Shown here: piece by piece, positions 1-9,447 of the stretch
Position numbering within the stretch: position 1 is the stretch's first letter
Layout of the letters: each line of letters starts with the position of its first letter
NCBI GenBank assembly: GCA_964579725.1
Contig: CAZOHG010000005.1
Location: 28,524-92,523 of the forward strand
Source of the DNA: CAZOHG01 sp964579725
Lineage (GTDB): Bacteria; Zhuqueibacterota; JdFR-76; BMS3Abin05
DNA length: 64,000 nt
Reading direction: 5' to 3'
Made by a program: the position numbers and the translations under genes
Notes under the pieces: generated by a model
Told to the model about the DNA's origin: nothing
Seen by the model: the letters and a program-made list of their open reading frames with translations, nothing else
Databases searched by the model: none

Positions 1-308
1 TAGTCGGCCTCCACGCGATTCAGCGAAATCAGAACGGCCAGAAAAGCTCCCATGATAAAAATCAATTGAAAGGCCAGAGCAAAATTGTCATCACTCACCA
101 TGCCGCCAAAACCTGTGAGACGGCTTCCCCAAAGCGACCCCAATTGCAGCAGAGCCACAATGAGTCCGACAATCGACAAAACGGCCAAAAGCTCTCGCCG
201 AGCTTTGTGAAAAATCAAGCCAACGAGCAACAAAACAGTTGCCGTAATCATTACGGTTAATGCCGGGGCAATGGCAGCAAAATCTATTTGAGGAATACTG
301 AAATCCAT
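1..308 (-). CDS. nuoN: NADH-quinone oxidoreductase subunit N, 5' part only
   Basis: This is the first ~102 codons of the last gene of the nuo operon. The gene starts with ATG at 306-308 and runs off the left edge. The visible protein begins MDFSIPQIDFAAIAPAL and is made of hydrophobic helices. NuoN is one of the three antiporter-like membrane subunits of complex I and takes part in proton pumping in the inner membrane. The call rests mainly on its position directly after nuoM in a canonical A-to-N gene order, plus the hydrophobic N-terminus. A GGAGACAGG ribosome site lies just upstream. The antiporter core, with its conserved lysines, is outside the window, so identity depends on context. Confidence 0.85.
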   Translation of the reverse strand, partial: MDFSIPQIDFAAIAPALTVMITATVLLLVGLIFHKARRELLAVLSIVGLIVALLQLGSLWGSRLTGFGGMVSDDNFALAFQLIFIMGAFLAVLISLNRVEAD

Positions 309-358
309 CCTGTCTCCTTCATTCGCACAATGAATTGGTTCAATTCACGTTTGCCTTC

Positions 359-1924
359 TTATTTCTCAAGGGATTTGTCAACCACCCAACGGGGCATTGT
401 TTGCCTCTCCATGAGCGTGATCTTTTCCTGACGAGTCTGCCGCGTTTTCAGCAAATTCTCCACCGATTTTTCCGATTTGGAGAGGAAATATTTCGGGTAC
501 AGGCCGATCCAGAAAATCACCAACACGATGGGTACTAACACGACAATTTCGCGGAGATTTAAATCTTTTAGGGCTTTGTTTTCCTCTTTGTCAAGCGGGC
601 CGAAATTAACCCGATGGAACATCCAGAGCATGTACACCGCCGCAAAGATAACACCGGAAGCGGCGAAAATAGCGTAAATTTTATGCGCCTCAAAGGTGCC
701 CAAAAGAATCAGGAATTCACCCACAAAACCGTTCAAACCGGGCAGCCCAATGGACGAAAGGGTTACAATTCCGAAAAACGTCGCGAAAATCGGCAGTTGT
801 TTGGCCAGCCCGCCGAAATCTGCGATTAGCCGGGTGTGCCGACGTTCGTAAATCATCCCCACAATCAAAAACAAAGCCCCTGTGGAAAGTCCGTGGTTGA
901 GCATTTGAATCAGACCGCCCTGCAAGCCCTCAACCGTCATGGCGAAAATACCCAACATGACAAATCCCAAATGGCTGACGCTGGAGTACGCCACCAATTT
1001 TTTCAGATCGGGTTGTACCATGGAAACCAGAGCGCCGTACAAAATGCCGATAACCGCCAGAACCGAGATTAAACCCACAAATTCCACACTCACATTGGGA
1101 AAAAGGGGCAGGCAAAATCGCAGAAAACCGTACGTGCCCATTTTCAGCAGAACCCCGGCCAGAATGACACTGCCGCCGGTGGGGGCTTCCACGTGGGCAT
1201 CGGGCAACCACGTGTGAAATGGAAACATGGGCACTTTAATCGCAAAAGCCAGAGCAAAAGCCAAAAACAGCCAAAACTGCGTCCGAACGGGAATCAGCAC
1301 GGACTGAATGTCAAGCAGATCGAAACTGTACGTGCCTGTGACGTGGTAATGGAGAAAATAAAGAGTAATAATGGCCACCAACATGAGGACACCGCCGAAC
1401 ATGGTGTACAAAAAGAATTTGAGGGCCGCGTAGATGCGGCGCGGGCCTCCCCACACCCCGATGATGAAATACATCGGGATCAACATTCCCTCCCAGAACA
1501 TGTAAAACAAAACCAAGTCCAGTGAAAGGAATACGCCCAACATACCGGTTTCGAGCATCAGAAACACAATCATGTATTCTTTGACGCGTTTTTGAATATA
1601 CGTCCAGGAGGAGAGAATGACAATCGGCATTAAAAAAGTGGTCAGAATTACCATGAACAAACTAATGCCGTCCACACCGAGGTGGTAATGAATGCCCAGC
1701 GAAGGAATCCAACTTACTTTCTCCTGAAATTGGTAGGCGGCAGTTGAGGAATCAAATCCCAACCAAATGGGAAGCGAAATGAGAAAAATAAGCGTCGTCC
1801 AAATGAGGGTGAAATAACGCGCAAAATTTTCCTTCTCTCGTGAGACAAATAAGAGAAAAACCGCCCCGAAAAGCGGGAGAAAGGTAATGGTGGTTAAAAT
1901 GTGATTGTGAATAAATTCTATCAT
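359..1924 (-). CDS. nuoM: NADH-quinone oxidoreductase subunit M
   Basis: The 521-residue polytopic membrane protein is one of the three Mrp-antiporter-like proton-pumping subunits of complex I. The family core is clear: a WEGMLIPMYFIIG segment around residue 140, then WLPDAHVEAPTGGSVILAG and LLKMGTYG, which form the conserved proton-channel helices. Length is normal for NuoM (about 500 aa). It lies between nuoL and nuoN on the same strand with about 50 bp on each side, in the standard operon order. The hydrophilic C-terminal tail (about 30 residues, KSEKSVENLLKTRQTRQEK) is longer than in many homologues. Identity is firm. Confidence 0.97.
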   Translation of the reverse strand: MIEFIHNHILTTITFLPLFGAVFLLFVSREKENFARYFTLIWTTLIFLISLPIWLGFDSSTAAYQFQEKVSWIPSLGIHYHLGVDGISLFMVILTTFLMPIVILSSWTYIQKRVKEYMIVFLMLETGMLGVFLSLDLVLFYMFWEGMLIPMYFIIGVWGGPRRIYAALKFFLYTMFGGVLMLVAIITLYFLHYHVTGTYSFDLLDIQSVLIPVRTQFWLFLAFALAFAIKVPMFPFHTWLPDAHVEAPTGGSVILAGVLLKMGTYGFLRFCLPLFPNVSVEFVGLISVLAVIGILYGALVSMVQPDLKKLVAYSSVSHLGFVMLGIFAMTVEGLQGGLIQMLNHGLSTGALFLIVGMIYERRHTRLIADFGGLAKQLPIFATFFGIVTLSSIGLPGLNGFVGEFLILLGTFEAHKIYAIFAASGVIFAAVYMLWMFHRVNFGPLDKEENKALKDLNLREIVVLVPIVLVIFWIGLYPKYFLSKSEKSVENLLKTRQTRQEKITLMERQTMPRWVVDKSLEK

Positions 1925-1972
1925 CGGTTCAACTCCGCTGAAAAATCAGAATTTGCACATGTTGTTTAGGCC

Positions 1973-3922
1973 TTAATAAAACAAGAGATAAAATACCAAA
2001 ATAACCACGCCAACTACAAAGGACAGGGCGTAATTTTGGACAAAACCGGTTTGCCACTTGCGAACCACGCGCCCTGACCCGCGGAAAAAATTCCCCGTAC
2101 CGTTTACAACCCCGTCAATAATTTTCACATCTACAAATTTCCAAAGGAAACTGTCGGAAATGGCTGCTATCGGATTGACAATGAGCGTCTCGTAAATTTC
2201 ATCTACATAATATTTGTTGTAAACCAATTCATACACATATTTGATTTTCTCGGCGACTACTTTCGGCAATTCCGGCTTTTTCAGATACATTAAATAAGCA
2301 AAACCGATGCCGATGAGAACAATCACAAATGTAATGGTCATAAGAGAGAGCTCCAGACTGTGGGCAGCCTGTTCCGGAACACGGGAAACAAATCCGGCAG
2401 CGTGGCGGATTTCGAAGCTTTTTTCAAATACCGGATCCAGAAAATGCTCAAATCCATTGTTGCCGCCTAAAATTTTGGGGATGCCTACGTAGCCACCCAC
2501 CAGTGCCAAAAAGCCCAAAATCATAAGGGGGATCGTCATTACCGAGGGAGATTCGTGGACGTGCTCGGCGATTTCTTTTTTGGCTCGCAATTCCCCGTGA
2601 AACGTCATGTACACGGCGCGAAACATGTAAAAAGCGGTCAGCCCAGCCGTGACCGCCCCTACCAACCAAATCCAGAAATTCCCGTAGGGGCTGGAAAAAG
2701 ATTGCCACAGGATTTCATCCTTGGAGAAAAAACCGGAGAAGCCGGGGATGCCGGAGATGGCCAGCGTTGCAATGAGAAAAGTCCAATAGGTAATCGGCAT
2801 GTGTTTTTTTAATCCCCCCATAATGCGCATATCCGTATTGTTGGACATGGCGTGCATGACGCTGCCGGCTCCCATAAAAAGCAGGGCTTTGAAAAAGGCG
2901 TGGGTCATCAAATGAAAAATTCCGGCGGCAAAAGCCCCCACACCTACACCGACAAACATGTAGCCCAGCTGGCTAATGGTCGAATAGGCCAGAACGCGCT
3001 TGATATCAAACTGGGTCATGCCAATGGTGGCGGCGAAGAAAGCCGTGGTTACGCCGATGACCGCTACCAGAGCCATCGAAATGGGCGCCAGTGTGTACAA
3101 GACATTCGCTCTCGCCACCATGTACACCCCCGCCGTTACCATCGTGGCTGCGTGAATGAGAGCCGAGACGGGCGTGGGTCCTGCCATGGCGTCCGGCAAC
3201 CAGACGTACAGGGGAATTTGCGCCGATTTTCCCATCGCTCCAACAAAAAGCAGTGACGTAATGAGTGTGATGATCGGAGCGCCAATGGCGTATTTCGCCG
3301 CGGCCATTGAAAAAACCTGCTGAAAATTCAATGTGTGAAAGGTGATAAACAGAAAGAAAATGCCTAACAGAAACCCAAAATCGCCAATTCGGTTAACGAC
3401 AAAGGCTTTCCGGCCAGCGTAGGCGTTGTAATTGTCTTCAAACCAGAATCCGATGAGCAGATACGAACAAAGCCCCACACCTTCCCAACCGACAAACATC
3501 ATTAAAAAATTGTCGGCTGTAATGAGAAGCAACATGGAAAAAACAAATAAATTCAGGTAGGTGAAAAACCGGTTGTAGCTCCGGTCGCCGTGCATGTACC
3601 CGATAGAATACACGTGAATCACAAAGGACACCCCGGTGACCACGAGCATCATAACAATGGAGAGGGGATCGACCAAAAAAGCAATTTGAGCCTTAAAGCT
3701 ACCGGCCACAATCCAATCATACAGCGTTTGGGTAAACACACGGTGGTCAGCCGGGTATTTGAACATATCGGCAAAAATGAAGCAGGCGACCACAAACGAA
3801 AGACCGATCATACTGCTGGCAATAATTCCGACCGCCTTTTTCCCGATAAATTTACCGAAAAAGCCGTTTATGATCACACCCACCAATGGAAATAGGGGAA
3901 CCAACCAAATCCATTCCGCCAT
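1973..3922 (-). CDS. nuoL: NADH-quinone oxidoreductase subunit L
   Basis: The 649-residue membrane protein is the distal antiporter-like subunit of complex I. The signature WLPDAMAGPTPVSALIHAAT and the following MVTAGVYM helix are present, as is the N-terminal YSIGYMHGD region. The C-terminal ~150 residues contain a long amphipathic stretch (EIRHAAGFVSRVPEQAAH onward) and two terminal hydrophobic segments, as expected for the lateral helix that braces the membrane arm. Length matches the family (600-660 aa). The start is an ATG at 3920-3922 preceded by a GGGATC-type weak ribosome site. It follows nuoK by about 90 bp, the largest spacing in the distal part of the operon. Confidence 0.97.
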   Translation of the reverse strand: MAEWIWLVPLFPLVGVIINGFFGKFIGKKAVGIIASSMIGLSFVVACFIFADMFKYPADHRVFTQTLYDWIVAGSFKAQIAFLVDPLSIVMMLVVTGVSFVIHVYSIGYMHGDRSYNRFFTYLNLFVFSMLLLITADNFLMMFVGWEGVGLCSYLLIGFWFEDNYNAYAGRKAFVVNRIGDFGFLLGIFFLFITFHTLNFQQVFSMAAAKYAIGAPIITLITSLLFVGAMGKSAQIPLYVWLPDAMAGPTPVSALIHAATMVTAGVYMVARANVLYTLAPISMALVAVIGVTTAFFAATIGMTQFDIKRVLAYSTISQLGYMFVGVGVGAFAAGIFHLMTHAFFKALLFMGAGSVMHAMSNNTDMRIMGGLKKHMPITYWTFLIATLAISGIPGFSGFFSKDEILWQSFSSPYGNFWIWLVGAVTAGLTAFYMFRAVYMTFHGELRAKKEIAEHVHESPSVMTIPLMILGFLALVGGYVGIPKILGGNNGFEHFLDPVFEKSFEIRHAAGFVSRVPEQAAHSLELSLMTITFVIVLIGIGFAYLMYLKKPELPKVVAEKIKYVYELVYNKYYVDEIYETLIVNPIAAISDSFLWKFVDVKIIDGVVNGTGNFFRGSGRVVRKWQTGFVQNYALSFVVGVVILVFYLLFY

Positions 3923-4011
3923 AATGATCCCTCTCTAACTATTCAAAAACGATGCTCGTCTTTTGAGTCAATTTTCTTGCCCCGCACAACCCCCCTCCCA
4001 ATCTTGCCCTT

Positions 4012-4314
4012 CTACCCTTTGAGCAGGTTAATGTCATCCACATGGACGGTGGAGCGCAGGCGAAAAGCCGAAATAATGAGAGCCAAGCCGACTGCCACTT
4101 CCGCAGCCGCAACCGTCATGATAAAAAACACAAAAATTTGCCCGTCCAGAGATTGCAATTGTCGGGCAATAACAATCAGCGTCAAATTGACCGAATTCAA
4201 CATTAATTCAATGGACATAAAAATAACGATAGCATTGCGGCGGATAAGCACTCCAATAACACCGATACTAAACAGGACAGCTCCCAAAATAAGCAAATTT
4301 GTTGTCGGAATCAT
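4012..4314 (-). CDS. nuoK: NADH-quinone oxidoreductase subunit K
   Basis: This 100-residue protein with three membrane helices matches the usual NuoK size. The conserved FMSIELMLNSVNL motif in helix 2 contains the glutamate used in proton transfer. The reading frame stays open upstream to 4425, but the extra 37 residues are hydrophilic, overlap nuoJ and are not family-like. The ATG at 4312-4314 is preceded by GTGGAGAAATTTTG, a good ribosome site, and gives the canonical MIPTTNLLILGAVLF start, so I chose it. It acts in the membrane arm of complex I beside NuoJ and NuoN. Confidence 0.96.
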   Translation of the reverse strand: MIPTTNLLILGAVLFSIGVIGVLIRRNAIVIFMSIELMLNSVNLTLIVIARQLQSLDGQIFVFFIMTVAAAEVAVGLALIISAFRLRSTVHVDDINLLKG

Positions 4315-4369
4315 CAAAATTTCTCCACTCTTTATCTGCCCCGGCAGACGACACCCCACTGACCGGGGA

Positions 4370-4891
4370 TCAACCCTCGTTCGGCAATTTTTTGCGGCCC
4401 AAAAGAATAGCGCCGACCATCCCAATTAGCAAGAGCACGGATGCCAGTTCAAACGGCAATAGATATTTGGTGAAAAGCAATGTACCCAGCGCTTCCACAC
4501 TACCGATTTGATCCACGCGGGATTGTGGGAAAACCCCCAAGGCACCCGAAACGGAACTGGCCTTCAAAATGAGAAAACCCTGTACCAAAAGCAGGATCCC
4601 GAAAATCACCCCGAAAATCACCTGAAACGGACGCCCGATGGGTAAACGAATCTCGTTTCGGAGATTGAGCAGCATGATGACAAAAAGGAACAGCACCATA
4701 ATGGCGCCGGCGTACACCATGACCTGAACAATCGACAAAAATTGCGCCCCGAGGAGTGCGTAAATACCTGCCAGACTAAAAAAAGCAATCACCAGAAACA
4801 GGGCACTGTAAACCGGGTTTTTGTGGAAAATCATGCCCAGCGCCGACAAAATGGCCAGTAATCCAAACAGGTACAAAAAAACAGTAACCAT
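4370..4891 (-). CDS. nuoJ: NADH-quinone oxidoreductase subunit J
   Basis: The 173-residue membrane protein (chain 6 family) of complex I has five predicted helices. The conserved third-helix segment is seen as SIVQVMVYAGAIMVLFLFVIML, containing the YAGAIMVLFLF pattern that forms the pi-bulge region. An acidic-basic loop and a C-terminal helix (LASVLLLIGMVGAILLGRK) complete the fold. It starts 8 bp after nuoI ends and is followed by nuoK after 55 bp. Length and order are normal for the family. Confidence 0.96.
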   Translation of the reverse strand: MVTVFLYLFGLLAILSALGMIFHKNPVYSALFLVIAFFSLAGIYALLGAQFLSIVQVMVYAGAIMVLFLFVIMLLNLRNEIRLPIGRPFQVIFGVIFGILLLVQGFLILKASSVSGALGVFPQSRVDQIGSVEALGTLLFTKYLLPFELASVLLLIGMVGAILLGRKKLPNEG

Positions 4892-4899
4892 GGTGAACT

Positions 4900-5421
4900 C
4901 TACCTTTTCTTACTTTCTTCCAATTGTCGCTTGTAGTAATTGCCGTCTTTCGTCAAATCGTAATTCTTTAAAAGCCGCTCTTTGTCCCAGATCAGGCTTT
5001 CACGGGTGTAATCGGCAAAGTCGTAGATCTCGGTCAATTCAATGGCATCCTCGGGACAGGCCTCCTCACACATGCCGCAAAGAATACACCGCAGCATATC
5101 GATTTTGTACCAGACGGGATACTTTTCCCGATCGTCCCAGGGCGCCGCTCCGCCTTGCATCGAAATGGCGTGGGCAGGGCAAGCCGTGGCGCACATCTCA
5201 CACGCCACACACTTCTCGCGCCCCAATTCGTCTCGGTTTAGCCGAATGGCCCCGCGATGCCCGGGAGGCGGAAACCATTTTTCGTCCGGGTACTCCAGGG
5301 TAATGTGTTTTTTAAACAGATGGCGAAACGTAACGGACAACCCCGTCAGGATTGCCGGTATGTAAAGCGCATCCCAGATGGTTAATTTGGGCGTGACGCG
5401 TTTTACTTTTTTTACTTTCAT
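4900..5421 (-). CDS. nuoI: NADH-quinone oxidoreductase subunit I (8Fe ferredoxin-like)
   Basis: The 173-residue iron-sulfur subunit carries clusters N6a and N6b, which pass electrons towards NuoB. Two complete CxxCxxCxxxCP motifs are visible: CVACEMCATACP at about residue 71 and CILCGMCEEACP at about residue 112. An amphipathic N-terminal stretch (LYIPAILTGLSVTFRHLFKK) matches the helix that docks to the membrane arm. The basic start MKVKKVKRVTPK is preceded by a TGAAAT context with a weak ribosome site. It lies between nuoH and nuoJ, as in canonical operons. Confidence 0.97.
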   Translation of the reverse strand: MKVKKVKRVTPKLTIWDALYIPAILTGLSVTFRHLFKKHITLEYPDEKWFPPPGHRGAIRLNRDELGREKCVACEMCATACPAHAISMQGGAAPWDDREKYPVWYKIDMLRCILCGMCEEACPEDAIELTEIYDFADYTRESLIWDKERLLKNYDLTKDGNYYKRQLEESKKR

Positions 5422-5494
5422 TTCAGCCTCAATCTATTTTACTGCTGTTTCGTCTCTTTTATTTTTTGCGTGTTCCTTAGCTTGCAGGCTCCTT

Positions 5495-6550
5495 TTACAC
5501 CAGCGCCAGCATAACAAGAGCCGTTATGAGAATATTGGCCAAAGCAAGGGGCAAAAGATATTTCCACCCTAATTTCATTAACTGGTCAAAGCGGAACCGG
5601 GGCACCGTCCAGCGCACCCACAGGTAAAAAAACAGAAAAAAACCCACCTTGGCAGAAAAAGCAATAATACCCAACAGCACTCCCCAGATCCCCAAAGCGC
5701 TTTCGTTAACCCACGGGAAGTCCCAGCCACCAAAGAACAGGGTTGTAATGAGCGCCGACGACGTAATTAACCCGGCATATTCACCCATAAAAAAGAGGGC
5801 GAATTTCATGCTGCCATATTCGGTGTGGTAACCACCCACCAATTCGGGTTCCGCCTCCGGCATATCGAAAGGGAGTCGATTGGTTTCGGCAAAAGCTGCT
5901 ACCAAAAAGATCAGAAAACCGAGGGGTTGCAAAATGACCAGCCACCGCGGTAAAAATCCCCAAAGCAAATGCGTTTGGTAATCCACAATGGCGCTGAGGC
6001 GCAGGCTACCGACAATCATCAGCAAGCCGATAATGGAAAGCCCCATGCTCAATTCGTAGCTAATCATTTGAGCCGAAGAGCGCAAACCACCCATTAGGGG
6101 ATATTTGCTGTTCGAGGACCAACCCGCCAGCGCTACCCCGTACACCACAAAAGAAGTGAGGGCGAAAATGTACAAAATTCCCACATTTAAATTGGCGATG
6201 GACATCTGAAAGCGCTGTCCCCAGGCGGAAAAAGTCGGCCCTACGGGAATAACGGCATACGTTACCAAAGCGGAGAAAAAGACCAACACCGGAGCCACGA
6301 GGTAAATGAGCTTGTCGGCATTAGCGGGAATAATATCTTCTTTGGTAATAAATTTGACGCCGTCGGCGAAGGGCTGGAACAAACCCATTGGCCCCACCCG
6401 ATTGGGTCCCAGGCGGTCTTGCATAAAAGCACTTACGCGCCGCTCGGCTAGGGTCAAATAGGTCAAAATCAACATATTGACGCCAAGGATCACGGCTATT
6501 TTTACAACAATAATGACAATATCTAAAATGACATTTCCTGTGTTCGTCAT
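5495..6550 (-). CDS. nuoH: NADH-quinone oxidoreductase subunit H
   Basis: The 351-residue membrane subunit forms part of the quinone-binding chamber at the junction of the two arms. The family signatures are present: QDRLGPNRVGPMGLFQPFAD near residue 42 and an acidic loop ETNRLPFDMPEAEPELVGGY near residue 220, with the conserved E/D residues of the E-channel. Eight or more hydrophobic helices are evident. It starts 8 bp after the nuoG stop codon, so translation is likely coupled. Length is slightly above the E. coli protein (325 aa). Confidence 0.97.
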   Translation of the reverse strand: MTNTGNVILDIVIIVVKIAVILGVNMLILTYLTLAERRVSAFMQDRLGPNRVGPMGLFQPFADGVKFITKEDIIPANADKLIYLVAPVLVFFSALVTYAVIPVGPTFSAWGQRFQMSIANLNVGILYIFALTSFVVYGVALAGWSSNSKYPLMGGLRSSAQMISYELSMGLSIIGLLMIVGSLRLSAIVDYQTHLLWGFLPRWLVILQPLGFLIFLVAAFAETNRLPFDMPEAEPELVGGYHTEYGSMKFALFFMGEYAGLITSSALITTLFFGGWDFPWVNESALGIWGVLLGIIAFSAKVGFFLFFYLWVRWTVPRFRFDQLMKLGWKYLLPLALANILITALVMLALV

Positions 6551-6558
6551 CGCAATCC

Positions 6559-8133
6559 CTATGAAATTTGAATTCCCTGATCGCCCAATTTAAAGTACGA
6601 AATGTCGGCAAAAGCTTTCACGGAAGAAGCCAGATCGTTCATCACATCCGAGGCGGAAATTAGATTCCAATCGGTTTTAAATTTTTTACCCAATTGCAGC
6701 AGAATGTCCCAATCCGCCTTGGCCGAACCGGGGAGTTCTAACGCTTTGAAAAACCGCTGCACCCGCCCGGAGTGATTGGTAAAGCTACCATCCTTCTCGA
6801 ACGCCGTGCCGCCCGGCAACACCACATTGGCCAATTTTGCCCAGTCCGACAAATAGAAATCCTGAACGGCCAGAAATTCCAGTTTCTTCAGAATCGTTTT
6901 TTGCTCCTCAGTCAGGGACGTGCTCAGGTTTCCGTTCAGAACGTAAAGAGCCTTGATTTCACCCTTTTGAATGGCTTTCCAAAAATCCCCCTTTGTTTTT
7001 CCAATAATAAGTTCAGCCCCTTTGCGATTGGGCGACCTATCGGCACGAATCGTAAAACCGCTTTTGAACGTCACATTTTCCCCCTCCGGTTCGGGGGCGT
7101 AAATGTACAGGGCGTCGGTACCGATTTCACCCTGAAACAGTTTTTTGAGCAAGTAATTTTCTTCGTTGCTGGCAAAAGCCGAGCCCACCGCCCCAATAAA
7201 ATTGGCACCGTCGCTCTTCTTAATTAGTGCCAGCCGGTCGTGCACAATGGAAAGGGCTTCCTCCCAACTGGTGGGATTCAATTTGTCGCCTGCGCGTTTG
7301 AGCGGAGCCTCAATTCGCTCTACCTCTTCGTATTTGTGGAAGAAATAGCGTCCGTCGTCACAAATCCAGTACTGATTGACCGCTTGATTTTCGCGGCTGC
7401 GAATGCGGTAAATTTTGTTGCCCTTGCTTTGAATATCGATATTACAGCCCGCGCTACACCCGGGGCAAACCCCTTTGGTGTGTTCCAGGTGCCACACGCG
7501 TGCCTGATACATAAAATCTTTGTCCAACAGTGCCCCGACAGGACAAATCTCCGTAATATTACCGTCCATTTTGGTATTCAGTTCTTTGCCCGGCAACACG
7601 GAAATTTCACTGTGGTAGCCGCGATTTTCCACAAAAAGCAACTCTTCTCCCACAACATCTCGGTAAAAACGCACGCAACGCGTACAAAGAATGCACCGAT
7701 TTTGGACGTGGTGAATATTGCCACCCAGGTCCTTGTTGGGACGAACCCGTTTGTCCTCCTTGCGAAAGCGGCTGTGGGCGGAACCGTATTGGTAATCGTA
7801 ATCCTGAAGATAGCACTCACCAGCCTTGTCACATACGGGACAATCCAGCGGGTGATTAATCAGCAGGAATTCCAGAATATTTTTACGCGCTTCTTTTACT
7901 TTCGGGGTATCCGTGTGCACTTCCATCCCATCACCGGCAATGGTGGAACAGGAGGTTTCCAGCTTTCGGTGGCCTTCAATTTCGACCAAACACATCCGGC
8001 AGCTACCGGCAATGCTAAGCGCAGGATGGTAGCAATAGTGAGGAATGTCAATCCCCAACTTTTTTGCTGCCTGAAGTACCGTTGTTCCCGGTTCTACAGT
8101 AATTTCCTGTCCGTCTATTTTAAGCGTTGGCAT
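6559..8133 (-). CDS. nuoG: NADH-quinone oxidoreductase subunit G, short form
   Basis: This is the iron-sulfur subunit of the peripheral arm. The N-terminal part is complete: a plant-ferredoxin [2Fe-2S] site (CYHPALSIAGSCRMC, with CS at about residue 62), the His-ligated HPLDCPVCDKAGEC site, CILCTRCVRF with a later CPVGAL, and CPGCSAGC with WICDDGR, the four cysteines expected for the extra N7 cluster. The following molybdopterin-oxidoreductase-like domain is strongly reduced: the protein is 524 aa, against about 780-910 in Thermus and E. coli (family knowledge). The stop is 8 bp before nuoH, so no displaced C-terminal piece exists locally. The start overlaps the end of nuoF by 14 bp. Confidence 0.95.
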   Translation of the reverse strand: MPTLKIDGQEITVEPGTTVLQAAKKLGIDIPHYCYHPALSIAGSCRMCLVEIEGHRKLETSCSTIAGDGMEVHTDTPKVKEARKNILEFLLINHPLDCPVCDKAGECYLQDYDYQYGSAHSRFRKEDKRVRPNKDLGGNIHHVQNRCILCTRCVRFYRDVVGEELLFVENRGYHSEISVLPGKELNTKMDGNITEICPVGALLDKDFMYQARVWHLEHTKGVCPGCSAGCNIDIQSKGNKIYRIRSRENQAVNQYWICDDGRYFFHKYEEVERIEAPLKRAGDKLNPTSWEEALSIVHDRLALIKKSDGANFIGAVGSAFASNEENYLLKKLFQGEIGTDALYIYAPEPEGENVTFKSGFTIRADRSPNRKGAELIIGKTKGDFWKAIQKGEIKALYVLNGNLSTSLTEEQKTILKKLEFLAVQDFYLSDWAKLANVVLPGGTAFEKDGSFTNHSGRVQRFFKALELPGSAKADWDILLQLGKKFKTDWNLISASDVMNDLASSVKAFADISYFKLGDQGIQIS

Positions 8134-9424
8134 CGGTTACCTTTATACTCTTATCCTTCTTAATTGGGCATTTATGTTGTTTGGCATGTTCCAGAAACTC
8201 ATCGCGAAACTTCTTGACAAAACTTTGGGCAGGCATGGCAGCGGCATCTCCCAACGGACAAATGGTTTTGCCCATGATATTGTTGGCCACGTCCGCCAAA
8301 ATATCTACGTCCGCTTCGGTCGCTTGACCGTTTTCCAGGCGTCGGAGCAATTTGACCATCCACATGGTGCCTTCACGACAGGGAGTGCACTGCCCGCAGG
8401 ATTCGTGGGCGTAAAAGCGCTCCAAATTGTACAGGGCATCCACCATGCAGGTGGTTTCATCCATGACGATGGTTCCCGCGGAACCCAACATACTGCCTGC
8501 CGCCATCAGAGAATCGTAATCCATCGAAATGTCAATCTCGTCGGGCAAGAGAACGGGGGTCGAAGAACCGCCCGGAATTACGGCCTTCAATTTGTGTCCT
8601 TTGTACACGCCGCCGGCGTGTTCGTAAATCAATTCCTTCAAATTCATCCCAAGGGGGAATTCGTACAGCCCAGGCCGATTGACGTGCCCGGAGACACAAT
8701 ACAATTTTGGGCCGGTGTTTTTTTCATTGGGACCCAGTGTTTTGTACCAGTCGGCGCCCCGGTCCATAATTAACGGGACATTTGCCAATGTTTCGACATT
8801 ATTAATAATGGTCGGGCTCTTAAAAAGCCCCACAATCGCGGGAAAAGGCGGTTTGAGTCGGGGCCAGCCCCGCTTGCCCTCCAGGGATTCCAGCAAACCG
8901 GTTTCTTCGCCACAAACGTAAGCGCCGCCGCCACGATGCACAAAAATATCCAAATCGTATCCCGAGCCCAAAATATTTTTCCCGAGAAAACCTCTCTCCC
9001 GCGCTTCCGCCAACGCCTTCTCCAAAATACGAGCACCACGGACAAACTCACCACGAATGTAGATGTAGGACAGGTGGGAATGGATCGCGTAGGCCGAAAT
9101 AATCATGCCCTCAATGAGCATGTGAGGCTCATGTTCGATGATGTAGCGATCTTTGAATGTCCCCGGCTCGGACTCGTCGGCGTTGCACACCAAATATTTG
9201 GGGTTGGGGTTGTCCTGCGGAGCGAAACTCCATTTTAAACCGGTCGGAAATCCCGCTCCGCCGCGCCCGCGCAAACCCGATTTCTTCACCTCCTCAATCA
9301 CATCTTTGGGGGCAAAGTTCTTCAGCGTTTTCTTGAGCGTTTCGTAGCCGCCGTGGGCCACATAAAAATCAATGGTATTGGATTCAGGATTTCCGCGATT
9401 TTTCAGAAAATATAGTTCGCTCAT
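8120..9424 (-). CDS. nuoF: NADH-quinone oxidoreductase subunit F (NADH/FMN-binding)
   Basis: The 434-residue subunit oxidises NADH and holds FMN and cluster N3. The glycine-rich GLRGRGGAGFPTG motif near residue 52 binds NADH/FMN, and the GGGAYVCGEETGLLESLEG segment near residue 170 is also diagnostic. Cluster N3 ligands are seen as ESCGQCTPCREG near residue 340 with a C further downstream (ICPLGDAAA). Length is normal. It overlaps nuoG by 14 bp and follows nuoE by 23 bp. Its presence indicates an NADH-linked enzyme rather than the 11-subunit ferredoxin-type complex. Confidence 0.98.
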   Translation of the reverse strand: MSELYFLKNRGNPESNTIDFYVAHGGYETLKKTLKNFAPKDVIEEVKKSGLRGRGGAGFPTGLKWSFAPQDNPNPKYLVCNADESEPGTFKDRYIIEHEPHMLIEGMIISAYAIHSHLSYIYIRGEFVRGARILEKALAEARERGFLGKNILGSGYDLDIFVHRGGGAYVCGEETGLLESLEGKRGWPRLKPPFPAIVGLFKSPTIINNVETLANVPLIMDRGADWYKTLGPNEKNTGPKLYCVSGHVNRPGLYEFPLGMNLKELIYEHAGGVYKGHKLKAVIPGGSSTPVLLPDEIDISMDYDSLMAAGSMLGSAGTIVMDETTCMVDALYNLERFYAHESCGQCTPCREGTMWMVKLLRRLENGQATEADVDILADVANNIMGKTICPLGDAAAMPAQSFVKKFRDEFLEHAKQHKCPIKKDKSIKVTDANA

Positions 9425-9447
9425 TCAACATCCTTTTCTGAATGTCT

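Noticed and set aside
4315..4425. N-terminal extension of nuoK
   Set aside because: The extra 37 residues overlap nuoJ and are not family-like; the shorter ATG start has a ribosome site.
7240..8163. 307-aa plus-strand frame opposite nuoG
   Set aside because: Antisense to nuoG with all its cluster cysteines; no independent evidence.
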